A stretch of 64,000 nucleotides of DNA from Streptomyces sp. Q6 (GTDB lineage Bacteria > Actinomycetota > Actinomycetes > Streptomycetales > Streptomycetaceae): assembly GCF_036967205.1 (NCBI RefSeq), contig NZ_CP146022.1:7316001-7380000 (forward strand), written 5' to 3'. A model generated the notes under the pieces. It was given only the letters and a program-made list of their open reading frames with translations, was not told the origin of the DNA and made no database searches. Below, in pieces: positions 27,086 through 35,523 of this stretch. Both the position numbers and the translations under genes were made by a program. Each line of letters opens with the position of its first letter. The first letter of the stretch is position 1.

Positions 27086-28666
27086 TCACGCGGAACCGGC
27101 CGCGGCCTCCTCCGCGCTCAGCCGGGGCCGGGCGGCGGCGGACTTCAGGCGCGCGCCCGCCGACGGATCGGCGGGCCGCCGCGTGTGCCAGTCCGTCACC
27201 GCCTGATACGCGGCCGCCACCTCCAGGAGCCGGTCCTCCTCGTACGGCTGGCCGCCGAGGATCACGCCCGCGGGGACCCCCGCGTCGGAGAAGCCGATCG
27301 GGAACGCGATCTCCGGCAGCCCGAGGATGTCGAAGGGCACGGGCCCGGTCTGGAGGAGGACGTCGCAGCGGCCCATCACCCCGTCGAGGACCTCCCGGAG
27401 CAGATGCGTCTTCGCGCGCTGCGCCGTGATCCACTCGTCGCCGGAGATCATCAGTCCTTGCAGCCAACTGAGCAGTGACACACCGAACGCGGCGGGGTCC
27501 GCGCGCAGCCAGTGCCGGAACGGCTCGGTGCGCTCGGACAACCGGGCCGCGTTGAACGCACCGGTGAGCAGCGCCCAGTCGTCCGGATACGCCACGTCCA
27601 CCAGGGTGACGCCGGAGATGCCGTCGAGCCGGTCGAGGAACGCCTCGCGCAGCCCCTGCGCGGCACCGGTCAGGAAGTCGGCCGGCACCCCGATCCGAGT
27701 CGCCCTGCGCATCCGGACCGCGCCGCCCCGGCCCACGAGCGGCGTCGCCGCCCGCACGAGGTCGGGGACGGCGGGAAGGCCGAGCGTGCGCGGGTCGTGG
27801 GCGTCGGGCCCGGCCAGGACCGACAGCATCAGCGCCGCGTCCATCGCGTCCCGCGCGAGCGGCCCCGCGTGGTCGCGGGTGTACGAGAGCGGGATCACGC
27901 CGTGGATCGAGACGCGCCCCATGGTCGGCTTGAGCCCGGTGAGGTTCTGCTGGTTGGACGGCAGAACGATCGAACCGCCGGTCTGCGTCCCGATCGACGA
28001 CACCGCGAGCCGCCCCGCCACCGCGCACGCGGGCCCGGTCGACGAGCCGCCCGGGTCGACCGACGGGTCGTCGGGCGTCCAGGCGTTGACCGTGGTGACG
28101 GTCCCGTTCGGCGTCGTCGCGCGGGTCGTGGCGAGCGGACCCATCTGCCCCTTGCCGAGCACGATGCCGCCCGCCGCCCGCAGCCGGGCCACGGCCGTCG
28201 CGTCCTCGTCGGGCACGAAGTCCGCGAAGATGTTCGAGTTGCACCGGGTCGGTACACCGGCCGTGAAGTAGTTGTCCTTCACGCACAGCGGGATGCCGCG
28301 CAGAACTCCCCGCGGACCCCCGCCCCGGTCCGCCTTCCGCGCCGCGGCGAGCGCGGCGTCGCCGGTCACCTCCGCGTACGCCTGGTACGTCCCGTCGTAC
28401 CGCTCGATCCGCTCCAGATGCGCCTGCACCAGCTCGACCGCCGTCAGCTTCCCGCGCTTCATGAGGACGGCGGCCTCGGCGAGGGTGGCCTCCGACGCGT
28501 CGGCGCGGGCGGCGTCCCGTACGTCGATGTCGGGGAGCGTCGGCGCGGCCGGAGCGGCACTCGCCGGGGGCGCGGAGACCACGGTCCCGGTGGTCGCGAC
28601 GGCTGCGGTCGCGGCCGAAGCGGCCAGGAACGTCCGCCGGTTGAGGGTGCGCGACACCGCACTCAT
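27086..28666 (-). CDS. Tat-exported amidase (amidase signature family)
   Basis: A 526-residue amidase. It begins with a Tat signal, LNRRTFLAASAATAAVA, ending near PASAAPA, so it is secreted. The Ser-cisSer-Lys triad of the family is visible: Lys130 in PLCVKDNYF, the cis-serine in GGSSTG (208-209) and the nucleophile Ser232 in GTQTGGSI. The family hydrolyses amide bonds of varied carboxamides; the natural substrate here cannot be told. The ATG overlaps the stop of the small upstream gene (ATGA), so the two form an operon. Confidence 0.88.
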   Translation of the reverse strand: MSAVSRTLNRRTFLAASAATAAVATTGTVVSAPPASAAPAAPTLPDIDVRDAARADASEATLAEAAVLMKRGKLTAVELVQAHLERIERYDGTYQAYAEVTGDAALAAARKADRGGGPRGVLRGIPLCVKDNYFTAGVPTRCNSNIFADFVPDEDATAVARLRAAGGIVLGKGQMGPLATTRATTPNGTVTTVNAWTPDDPSVDPGGSSTGPACAVAGRLAVSSIGTQTGGSIVLPSNQQNLTGLKPTMGRVSIHGVIPLSYTRDHAGPLARDAMDAALMLSVLAGPDAHDPRTLGLPAVPDLVRAATPLVGRGGAVRMRRATRIGVPADFLTGAAQGLREAFLDRLDGISGVTLVDVAYPDDWALLTGAFNAARLSERTEPFRHWLRADPAAFGVSLLSWLQGLMISGDEWITAQRAKTHLLREVLDGVMGRCDVLLQTGPVPFDILGLPEIAFPIGFSDAGVPAGVILGGQPYEEDRLLEVAAAYQAVTDWHTRRPADPSAGARLKSAAARPRLSAEEAAAGSA

Positions 28667-28944
28667 CGCCGACCACCCCGGGCCTCGTCGATCGACGGAT
28701 AGAGGAGCGGCACCGCTCCCTGCTGCGCGGACGCGGCGCTCGACGCGGGCGGCGCCCACGACGCCAGCGCCGCCGGCGTCGACGCGACGAACGACCGCAG
28801 CGAGGCGAGGGCCTGGGCCCGCGTCGGCACCCCCGTCGCCGGGTCGGCCTCCTCCGGCAGCTTCTCCAGGTCGAACCCGGCGAGAGCGAGCCGCGCCCGT
28901 ATGTAGGCGTCCAGCTGCTCCCGGCTCAAGGGACCCACGCTCAC
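28663..28944 (-). CDS. Small uncharacterised protein cotranslated with the amidase
   Basis: A 93-residue protein. The GTG at 28944 follows GGAGGAG closely and is preferred over an ATG at 28965; another GTG 6 nt downstream is possible. The N-terminal half is helical and charged (LSREQLDAYIRARLALAGFD), then there is a conserved-looking TRAQALASLRSFVAST stretch and a low-complexity tail. No signal or membrane segment is visible. I do not recognise a named family. The 4-nt overlap with the amidase gene suggests it assists that enzyme. Confidence 0.6.
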   Translation of the reverse strand: MSVGPLSREQLDAYIRARLALAGFDLEKLPEEADPATGVPTRAQALASLRSFVASTPAALASWAPPASSAASAQQGAVPLLYPSIDEARGGRR

Positions 28945-29032
28945 GGCTCCTCCAAGATCGCTCACAGGTACGGGGACTTCATCACCCGCCCGTGAACGTT
29001 CCGTTGAGCGCGTGCTTCACAGCGGTTACGCG

Positions 29033-29054
29033 GTGCGGGGCGCGCGCCCCGCAC
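29033..29054. terminator. GC-rich palindrome, possible stem-loop
   Basis: A fully self-complementary 22-bp sequence with arms GTGCGGGGCGC / GCGCCCCGCAC. No T-run follows. It may be a transcription terminator or insulator between the amidase promoter and the graspetide region. Confidence 0.4.
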
Positions 29055-29127
29055 CCGGCGACCCGTGCCCCCCGCATGGAGAGCGGAGTCGGGATGTGTA
29101 AAGGCTTGTAAAGGCGGTATTTGAGAA

Positions 29128-29147
29128 GGGGGTCCGAAAGGGCCCCC
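29128..29147 (+). terminator. Stem-loop with GAAA tetraloop, followed by T-rich tract
   Basis: GGGGGTCC pairs with GGGCCCCC (one T-G wobble) around a GAAA loop; GCTTTCCCTTTCT follows. It looks like an intrinsic terminator or leader structure upstream of tgmA. No gene is seen on the plus strand that it would terminate. Confidence 0.5.
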
Positions 29148-29161
29148 GCTTTCCCTTTCTG

Positions 29162-29183
29162 ACGCTGTGTCATCACACAGCGT
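29162..29183. promoter_or_regulatory. Inverted repeat upstream of the graspetide precursor
   Basis: ACGCTGTGT and ACACAGCGT form 9-bp perfect arms with a 4-nt centre. The size and spacing suit a dimeric regulator binding site, 125 nt before the tgmA start. Confidence 0.45.
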
Positions 29184-29307
29184 GGCGGAAGCAACTCCTC
29201 CGTAGGTGTGATGCGTTCTAGAGAGTGAATCTGAGAAATTCCTCAGGAGAGTGACGCCGGAGAGTCACCATGCGCTTGACTTGGTGCACCCCCAACTAGG
29301 AGTACTC

Positions 29308-29499
29308 ATGCGACCGTTCGCCCTGAACTATGCCCGCCCCACACAAGAGGCAGAGGTCAGCGCGGTGTACACATACGACTCCGCACTGCAATTGAACGTA
29401 CTGGCCGACGGCGGAGTGGCCGCGCGCGACTACGCAGTGTTGCGAGAATGCGCCGCCACGACCTCCACCGCGGGTTCCAAAACCCATTTCGACGACTGA
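29308..29499 (+). CDS. tgmA: ATP-grasp-modified RiPP precursor (graspetide)
   Basis: A 63-residue precursor. The ATG at 29308 follows AGGAG with 5-nt spacing. The N-terminal leader starts MRPFALNYARPT, the signature of TgmA-type precursors recognised by the cognate ATP-grasp enzyme. The C-terminus, AATTSTAGSKTHFDD, is the likely core: Thr and Ser hydroxyls, or the Lys amine, could be joined to the terminal Asp side chains as omega-esters or an omega-amide. The maturase gene begins 15 nt downstream. The product is a macrocyclic peptide of unknown activity. No methyltransferase of the aspartimide-forming type follows. Confidence 0.88.
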   Translation: MRPFALNYARPTQEAEVSAVYTYDSALQLNVLADGGVAARDYAVLRECAATTSTAGSKTHFDD

Positions 29500-29513
29500 A
29501 CGGCCGCTCGGAA

Positions 29514-30521
29514 ATGACGGTGCTGATCCTGACGAGCGAACAGGATGTGACGGCCGACATGGCGGTCGTCGAATTGAACGCCGGGGGAATCCCCGTGCTC
29601 AGGCTCGACCCGGCCGAACTCCCGGGCGGTGTCGGCGTGTCCGGGGAGTTCGCGCACGGCGCCTTCCACGGCCATCTGTCCGTCGGCGGCCGGGTCGTGA
29701 GCATGGGCGGACTGCGCTCCATCTGGGTGCGCCGGCCGGGCACGCCCGCCAGCCGCGCGAGCGCCGCCTCGGCCTGGCTGACCGAGGAGGCCACGCAGAC
29801 GCTGTACGGAATGCTGCGCTGCACCGACGCGCGGTGGATGAACCACCCCGACGCCGCGCGCCAGGCCCGCCACAAACCCTGGCAGTTATGGCTGGCACGG
29901 GCCTGCGGACTGCCCGTGCCGGCCACCCTGATCACCACGTTCCCGCGCGTCGCCCGGGAGTTCACCGAGCGCTACCCCGATCTGGTCGTCAAGCCGGTCT
30001 CCGGAACGCATCCCGGGGACAACGGACTGGCCGTGCCGACCACCCGGGTCCGTCCCGGCGAGGACTACCGCGACGTCGCGCACGGACCGACACTGCTTCA
30101 GCGTCGGATCCGCAAGACCGCCGACATCCGCCTCACCTGTGTCGGCGAGCGGATGTTCGCGGCCCGCGCGGCGAGCGGGCAGGACACCGACGCCACCGAC
30201 GGCATCGTGGACGTGCGCTTCAGCGCCGGCGCGGGCCCCTGGCGCCCGGTGGCCGTGCCGCGCCGGATCGCCGACGCCGTCCACGGCTACCTCCGACGGG
30301 CCGGGCTCGCCTACGGGGCCTTCGACTTCGCCGAGGACACGGACGGCATCTGGTGGTTCCTGGAATGCAACCAGTCGGGTCAGTTCGGCTTCGTGGAGAT
30401 CGAGACGGGACAGCCCATCGCCCGCGCCGTCGCCCAGTGGCTCGCGGGGGAGCCGCTGGGGCCGCCGCTCGACCCCGGGGAGGAGGGCGAATGGACGCTC
30501 GGCGGCGCGGAGCACGGCTGA
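29514..30521 (+). CDS. tgmB: ATP-grasp ribosomal peptide maturase
   Basis: A 335-residue ATP-grasp ligase of the TgmB/graspetide type. It opens with VLILTSEQDVTADMAVVEL, contains the domain-2 stretch GLRSIWVRRPGTP and WMNHPDAARQARHKPWQLW, a nucleotide-binding LVVKPVSGTHPGD, and the metal-binding end WWFLECNQSGQFGFVE. It should phosphorylate Asp/Glu side chains of the precursor and form ester or amide crosslinks. ATG 29514 is 15 nt after the tgmA stop, with only a weak ribosome site, so translation may be coupled. A TTA codon at 29886-29888 suggests bldA dependence. Confidence 0.88.
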   Translation: MTVLILTSEQDVTADMAVVELNAGGIPVLRLDPAELPGGVGVSGEFAHGAFHGHLSVGGRVVSMGGLRSIWVRRPGTPASRASAASAWLTEEATQTLYGMLRCTDARWMNHPDAARQARHKPWQLWLARACGLPVPATLITTFPRVAREFTERYPDLVVKPVSGTHPGDNGLAVPTTRVRPGEDYRDVAHGPTLLQRRIRKTADIRLTCVGERMFAARAASGQDTDATDGIVDVRFSAGAGPWRPVAVPRRIADAVHGYLRRAGLAYGAFDFAEDTDGIWWFLECNQSGQFGFVEIETGQPIARAVAQWLAGEPLGPPLDPGEEGEWTLGGAEHG

Positions 30522-30663
30522 GCGTCCGCCGTCTTGATCTCCGGCCGGTCGGCACGGTACGAGAGGGGATGGTGCCCGGCGCAGGGCACGCGGCGCGTGG
30601 CGGACGTACGTACGACGTACGGCGCCGCCCCGCCCGACCGCCCGGCCGAGGGAGCCTCACCGC

Positions 30664-32118
30664 ATGACCGCTACGACCGCCGTCGTCACGACTCGCCAGG
30701 GAACTGTCCGAGGCCGCACCGAGGGCGGCGTCACCGCCTTCCTCGGAGTGCCGTACGCCGCGCCGCCGTTCGGCCCGCGCCGGTTCGCCGCGCCCGCCCC
30801 CGCCGAGCCGTGGACCGGGGAGCGGGACGCGACCGCGTACGGGCCGACCGCGCCCAAGGCCCCGTACGCGCCGCCCTTCGACGCGCTCATCCCGGAGACG
30901 TCCGAGGAGGGGGAGGACTGCCTCAACCTCAACATCTGGACCCCGGAGCCCGGCCCCGGTGCGCGCCTGCCCGTGATGGTGTGGCTGCACGGCGGCTCCT
31001 TCTCCAACGGCTCCGCGAACTCCTCCGGCTACCGCGGGGACGCCTTCGCCCGCGACGGCGTCGTCTTCGTCGGGGTCAACTACCGCCTGGGCACCGACGG
31101 CTTCCTGCACCTGCCGGGCGCCCCCGACAATCGCGGACTGCTCGACCAGATCGCCGCCCTGGAGTGGGTGCGCGACACCATCGCGGAGTTCGGCGGCGAC
31201 CCCGACCGCGTCACCGTCTTCGGCGAGTCCGCCGGGGCCGTGGCGATCGGACAGCTGCTCGTCGAGCCCCGCGCCCGCGGGCTGTTCCGGCGGGCCGTCC
31301 TCCAGAGCGGCGCCTGCCACCACTTCGTACGGCCCGACACGGCGCGCGCGATCGGGGCGTCGATGGCCGAGCGGCTCGGCGTCCCGCACACGGCCGAGGC
31401 GTTCGCCGCCGTGCCGCTGCCCGCACTCATCGCCGCGCAGGCCGCTCTGCGCGGCGACTTCGCGCGCCGGCCCGACCCGGCGGTGTGGGGCGACGCCGCG
31501 CTCAACGGCATGGTCTTCGAACCCGTCGCGGACGCACTCCGGCTGCCGGGACCCGACCTCGGCGTCGACCTCCTCGTCGGCTCCAACCGCGAGGAGAACC
31601 GCCTGTACATGGTGCCGTCCGGCCGACTGCACACGATCTCGGAGAGCCGCCTCGCGCGCGGCGCCCAGGCGTACGGCGCCGATCTCGACGGCTACCGCGC
31701 GGCGCGCCCCGGCGCGAGCCCCGGCGAACTGCTCCAGGCGATCGTCACCGACTGGTTCTGGCGCATCCCGGCCGTCCGCCTCGCCGAGTCCGTCCCGGGC
31801 AGCCACCTCTACGAATTCGCCTGGCGCTCGCCCCGGTTCGACGGCGAACTCGGCGCCTGCCACGCCCTGGAGCTCCCCTTCGTCTTCGACCGGCCGGACG
31901 ACCCCGCCTACCTGCCCCTGGCCGGCGAGGACGCCCCGGCCGAACTGGCCCGCGCGATGCACGGCGCGTGGGTCTCCTTCGCCGCCTCGGGCGATCCGGG
32001 CTGGGCGGCGTACGACCCGAAGGGCGACCGGACGACGATGGTCTTCGACGCTCCGGACTGCCGTACGGAGACGGACCCCCGCCCGGCGGAGCGGGAGGTG
32101 TGGGAGGGGGTGCGGTGA
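30664..32118 (+). CDS. Carboxylesterase type B
   Basis: A 484-residue type B carboxylesterase with FLGVPYAAPPFGPRRF near the N-terminus, EDCLNLNIWTP, the oxyanion motif WLHGGSF and the nucleophile Ser189 in FGESAGA. No signal peptide is visible, so it is cytoplasmic. It starts 142 nt after tgmB, with GTACG repeats and a GTGCCC/GGGCAC inverted repeat upstream, so it need not belong to the graspetide operon. A hydrolytic role on esters is clear; the substrate is not. Confidence 0.88.
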   Translation: MTATTAVVTTRQGTVRGRTEGGVTAFLGVPYAAPPFGPRRFAAPAPAEPWTGERDATAYGPTAPKAPYAPPFDALIPETSEEGEDCLNLNIWTPEPGPGARLPVMVWLHGGSFSNGSANSSGYRGDAFARDGVVFVGVNYRLGTDGFLHLPGAPDNRGLLDQIAALEWVRDTIAEFGGDPDRVTVFGESAGAVAIGQLLVEPRARGLFRRAVLQSGACHHFVRPDTARAIGASMAERLGVPHTAEAFAAVPLPALIAAQAALRGDFARRPDPAVWGDAALNGMVFEPVADALRLPGPDLGVDLLVGSNREENRLYMVPSGRLHTISESRLARGAQAYGADLDGYRAARPGASPGELLQAIVTDWFWRIPAVRLAESVPGSHLYEFAWRSPRFDGELGACHALELPFVFDRPDDPAYLPLAGEDAPAELARAMHGAWVSFAASGDPGWAAYDPKGDRTTMVFDAPDCRTETDPRPAEREVWEGVR

Positions 32119-32275
32119 GGCGCGTCCGGAGCGTGCGCCGTCGTGCCTCGGCCGTCCACATTTTGCGCGACCGTCACTTCCTCCCCCTTTTCTTCGGTAC
32201 CGCTCATCTTGAACACTCCCGTTGCCCCTCTTCGTGGATCGATCACCACCGAGGCAACAGGAGACCCCCACACCC

Positions 32276-34333
32276 ATGACCGAACTCAATCGGCGCCGCT
32301 TCCTCCAGATCGCCGGGGCCACCGCCGGCTTCACCGCCCTGTCCGGCTCCATCGACCGCGCCGCGGCCATCCCGGCCGCGCGCCGCAGCGGCACCGTCCA
32401 GGACATCGAGCACATCGTGGTGCTCATGCAGGAGAACCGTTCCTTCGACCACTACTTCGGGTCCATGAAGGGCGTGCGCGGCTTCGGCGACCCGCGTCCC
32501 GTGACGCTGCCCAGCGGCAAGCCGGTCTGGAACCAGAGCGGCGGCGGCAAGGAGACCCTGCCCTATCACCCCGACGCCGCCGACCTCGGCATGCAGTTCA
32601 TCGCGGGCCTCGACCACGACTGGGCGGGCGGCCACAGCGCCTTCAACAACGGCAAGTACGACAACTGGATCCCCGCCAAGGGCACCGGCACGATGGCGTA
32701 CCTGACCCGGGACGACATCCCGTTCCACTACGCCCTCGCCGACACGTTCACGGTCTGCGACGACTACCACTGCTCGTTCATCGGCGCGACCGACCCGAAC
32801 CGCTACTACATGCTCTCCGGCTACGTCGGCAACGACGGCACCGGCGGCGGCCCCGTCCTCGGCAACCAGGAAGCGGGCTACGGCTGGACCACGTACGCCG
32901 AGCGCCTGGAGAAGGCGGGCGTCTCCTGGAAGGTGTACCAGGACATCGGCGACGGCCTCGACGCGGCGGGCGGCTGGGGCTGGATCGACGACGCGTACCG
33001 CGGCAACTACGGTGACAACTCGCTGCTCTACTTCAACACCTACCGCAACGCCAAGCCCGGCGACGCCCTCTACGAGAAGGCCCGCACCGGCACGAACGCC
33101 AAGGCGGGCGACGGCTACTTCGACGTCCTCAAGGCCGACGTGAAGGCGGGCACCCTGCCCAAGATCTCCTGGATCGCGGCGCCCGAGGCGTTCTCCGAGC
33201 ACCCCAACTGGCCGGCGAACTACGGCGCTTGGTACATCTCGCAGGTCCTCGACGCCCTCACCTCCAACCCCGAGGTGTGGAGCAGGACGGCCCTGTTCAT
33301 CACGTACGACGAGAACGACGGCTACTTCGACCACGTCGTACCGCCCTACCCGCCGGCCTCGGCGAACCAGGGCCTGTCGACCGTCGACACGACCTCGGAC
33401 TACTACAAGGGCGGCGCCACCTACGCGGCAGGCCCCTACGGCCTCGGCCAGCGCGTCCCGATGCTCGTGGTCTCCCCGTGGTCCACCGGCGGCTACGTCT
33501 GCTCGGAGACCTTCGACCACACCTCGATCCTGCGCTTCATGGAGAACCGGTTCGGGGTGAAGGAGACCAACATCTCGCCGTGGCGCCGCGCCATCTGCGG
33601 CGACCTGACCTCCGCCTTCGACTTCTCCCTCAAGGTCACGGACCCGGCCGACCTGCCCGACACCACCGCCTACCTGCCGCCCGACCGGGTCCGCCACAGC
33701 AGTTACGTACCGAAGCCGCCCGCGCAGGGCGTGCTCCCCAAGCAGGAGCGCGGCTCGCGGCCGAGCCGTCCGCTCGCGTACGCGCCCTACGTCGACGGCG
33801 CGGCGGACGTGGCGACGGGCAAGTACAAGCTGACGTTCAGCGGCGGCGACCGGGCGGGCGCCGCCTTCCAGGTCCGCTCGCAGAACCGCACCGACGGGCC
33901 CTGGACGTACACCTCCGAGGCCGCCAAGTCGCTCTCCGACAGCTGGAACTCGGCCTATTCGAACGGGAGCTACGACCTCACGGCGCACGGCCCGAACGGC
34001 TTCCTGCGCGCCTTCAAGGGCAACAACAAGGCCGTCGAGCCCGAGGTCACCGCACGGCACGACGCGACGACCGGGAACCTGCTGCTGACCCTGAGCAACC
34101 CGACCACGGCCGACGCCCGCCTCACCGTCACCAACGCGTACGGCGGCCAGGCGCAGACGTACACGGTGCGGGCCGGCACGACCGTCCGGCAGACGGTCGA
34201 CCTGAGCGCCACCAAGCGCTGGTACGACCTGAAGATCGTCGTCGAGGGCAACGCCGGATACCTGCGACGCCTGGCCGGACACGTCGAGAACGGTCAGGCC
34301 GGCGTGAGCGACCCGGGTCTCGCGACCGCGTAG
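32276..34333 (+). CDS. Tat-exported phosphocholine-specific phospholipase C
   Basis: A 685-residue phosphoesterase of the phospholipase C/acid phosphatase AcpA superfamily. The N-terminus is a Tat signal (NRRRFLQIAGATAGFTAL), and the mature part begins with IEHIVVLMQENRSFDHYFGS, where Glu and Asn are metal ligands. SFIGATDPNRYYM and WIAAPEAFSEHPNWP are further family motifs. The C-terminal 180 residues form the two small beta domains typical of the phosphocholine-specific enzymes. ATG 32276 follows AGGAG at 32259-32263 with a slightly long spacing. It releases phosphocholine from extracellular phospholipids, a phosphate and choline source. A hairpin terminator follows. Confidence 0.9.
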   Translation: MTELNRRRFLQIAGATAGFTALSGSIDRAAAIPAARRSGTVQDIEHIVVLMQENRSFDHYFGSMKGVRGFGDPRPVTLPSGKPVWNQSGGGKETLPYHPDAADLGMQFIAGLDHDWAGGHSAFNNGKYDNWIPAKGTGTMAYLTRDDIPFHYALADTFTVCDDYHCSFIGATDPNRYYMLSGYVGNDGTGGGPVLGNQEAGYGWTTYAERLEKAGVSWKVYQDIGDGLDAAGGWGWIDDAYRGNYGDNSLLYFNTYRNAKPGDALYEKARTGTNAKAGDGYFDVLKADVKAGTLPKISWIAAPEAFSEHPNWPANYGAWYISQVLDALTSNPEVWSRTALFITYDENDGYFDHVVPPYPPASANQGLSTVDTTSDYYKGGATYAAGPYGLGQRVPMLVVSPWSTGGYVCSETFDHTSILRFMENRFGVKETNISPWRRAICGDLTSAFDFSLKVTDPADLPDTTAYLPPDRVRHSSYVPKPPAQGVLPKQERGSRPSRPLAYAPYVDGAADVATGKYKLTFSGGDRAGAAFQVRSQNRTDGPWTYTSEAAKSLSDSWNSAYSNGSYDLTAHGPNGFLRAFKGNNKAVEPEVTARHDATTGNLLLTLSNPTTADARLTVTNAYGGQAQTYTVRAGTTVRQTVDLSATKRWYDLKIVVEGNAGYLRRLAGHVENGQAGVSDPGLATA

Positions 34334-34341
34334 CCCCGCGT

Positions 34342-34384
34342 CCCCTCCGTCCTGTCCGAGGCCGTCCCCGCCGGGGCGGAGGGG
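34342..34384 (+). terminator. Terminator after phospholipase C
   Basis: CCCCTCCG pairs with CGGAGGGG, enclosing a smaller CCCCGCCGGGG hairpin. It begins 8 nt after the phospholipase stop. Confidence 0.6.
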
Positions 34385-34443
34385 GCTACGTCACATCCGT
34401 CGGGCCTGGAGGCATTCCTGGGGCGCCGCGATAGTGTGCCCCG

Positions 34444-35367
34444 GTGACGACGCAATCGAACACTCCTGCCGGTTGGTACCCGGATCCGCAGGGGACGCCC
34501 CAGACGCTGCGGTGGTGGGACGGGTCCCAGTGGACCGAGCACACGCACGCCGGACAGGCCCAGGCGCCCGCCGCGGGCCAGGTGCCGCAGCAGCAGGCCC
34601 ACCAGCCCCAGCAGGCCCACGCGATGCAGGGACAGCAGGCGCCGCCGCAGCAGCCGCCCGTGCAGCAGCAGGCCTACGGCGCTCAGGCCCAGCAGCACCA
34701 CGACTCCGCGCGCGTCCAGCGCCAGGTGCAGCAGCAGGCCGGTGTCGCGCCCGCCGGACAGGGCGGCGGCTCGCTGTTCACCGAGCCGGTCCTGGTGGTG
34801 AACCAGAAGGCCAAGCTGATCGAGCTGACGAACGAGTACAGCGTCATGGACCAGCACGGCAACGTGCTGGGTTCGGTCACCCAGGTCGGTCAGACGGCTC
34901 TGAAGAAGGCGCTGCGCTTCGTCTCCAGCGTCGACCAGTTCATGACCCACAAGCTGGAGATCCGCGACGCGTACGGCCAGCCGCAGCTGGTGCTCACGCG
35001 CCCGGCGAAGTTCATGAAGTCGCGGGTGATCGTCGAGCGCCCGGACGGCACGCCGGTCGGTGAGATCGTCCAGCAGAACATGATCGGCAAGATCAACTTC
35101 GCGATGAACGTGAACGGCCTCCAGGTCGGCGCGATCAAGGCGGAGAACTGGCGCGCCTGGAACTTCGCGATCGTGGACCAGAACGACCAGGAGGTCGCCC
35201 GCATCACGAAGACGTGGGAGGGACTCGCCAAGACGATGTTCACGACCGCGGACAACTACGTGTTGCAGATCCACTTCCAGCTCCCCGAGCCGCTGCTCAG
35301 CCTCGTCGTCGCGACGGCCCTGACGGTGGACACCGCTCTGAAGCAGGACTCGCGCGGCTTCGGATGA
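34444..35367 (+). CDS. DUF2510 + phospholipid scramblase-related protein
   Basis: A 307-residue protein starting at GTG 34444. Residues about 8-32 are a DUF2510 motif (AGWYPDPQGTPQTLRWWDGS). A glutamine/proline-rich linker of about 80 residues follows. The C-terminal domain (LFTEPVLVVNQKAKLIELTN onward) resembles LURP-one/scramblase-like beta-barrel proteins. No catalytic residues are recognised. The combination is common in Streptomyces, and its function is not established. A very stable hairpin follows at 35375-35398. Confidence 0.8.
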   Translation: MTTQSNTPAGWYPDPQGTPQTLRWWDGSQWTEHTHAGQAQAPAAGQVPQQQAHQPQQAHAMQGQQAPPQQPPVQQQAYGAQAQQHHDSARVQRQVQQQAGVAPAGQGGGSLFTEPVLVVNQKAKLIELTNEYSVMDQHGNVLGSVTQVGQTALKKALRFVSSVDQFMTHKLEIRDAYGQPQLVLTRPAKFMKSRVIVERPDGTPVGEIVQQNMIGKINFAMNVNGLQVGAIKAENWRAWNFAIVDQNDQEVARITKTWEGLAKTMFTTADNYVLQIHFQLPEPLLSLVVATALTVDTALKQDSRGFG

Positions 35368-35374
35368 CCGGGCC

Positions 35375-35398
35375 GGGGCGGGCCGCAGGGCCCGCCCC
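35375..35398 (+). terminator. Terminator after scramblase-related gene
   Basis: A perfect 10-bp stem, GGGGCGGGCC with GGCCCGCCCC, closed by a GCAG loop, 7 nt after the stop. Confidence 0.75.
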
Positions 35399-35523
35399 GC
35401 ACCGCGTCACCGGCCGGTCGGCTCATCGAGCCCGCCCGACGCGTTCCGCGCCGCCGCCGGGCACCGGCAGGCCGGCGGTGACGGCCACCGACGCGCTCGG
35501 CTGTCCTCGGTCGGGCTCGGTTC

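Larger units (their letters stand above)
28945..29307. other. Intergenic region upstream of the graspetide genes, rich in hairpins and repeats
   Basis: A 363-nt stretch with no convincing gene and more A/T than its surroundings. It holds a perfect 22-bp GC palindrome (29033-29054), a direct repeat TGTAAAGGC (29097-29105 and 29107-29115), a stem-loop with a GAAA loop (29128-29147), an inverted repeat (29162-29183) and a short GTGAC/GTCAC repeat (29251-29268). The graspetide promoter must lie here. A minus-strand reading at 28982-29194 looks non-coding. Confidence 0.6.

Noticed and set aside
28982-29194. A 70-codon minus-strand frame in the graspetide leader
   Set aside because: No ribosome binding site, no family features, and it crosses several palindromes.
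30664-32118. Carboxylesterase as a graspetide tailoring enzyme
   Set aside because: A 142-nt gap with its own putative regulatory repeats separates it from tgmB, and the family is common and unrelated to graspetides.
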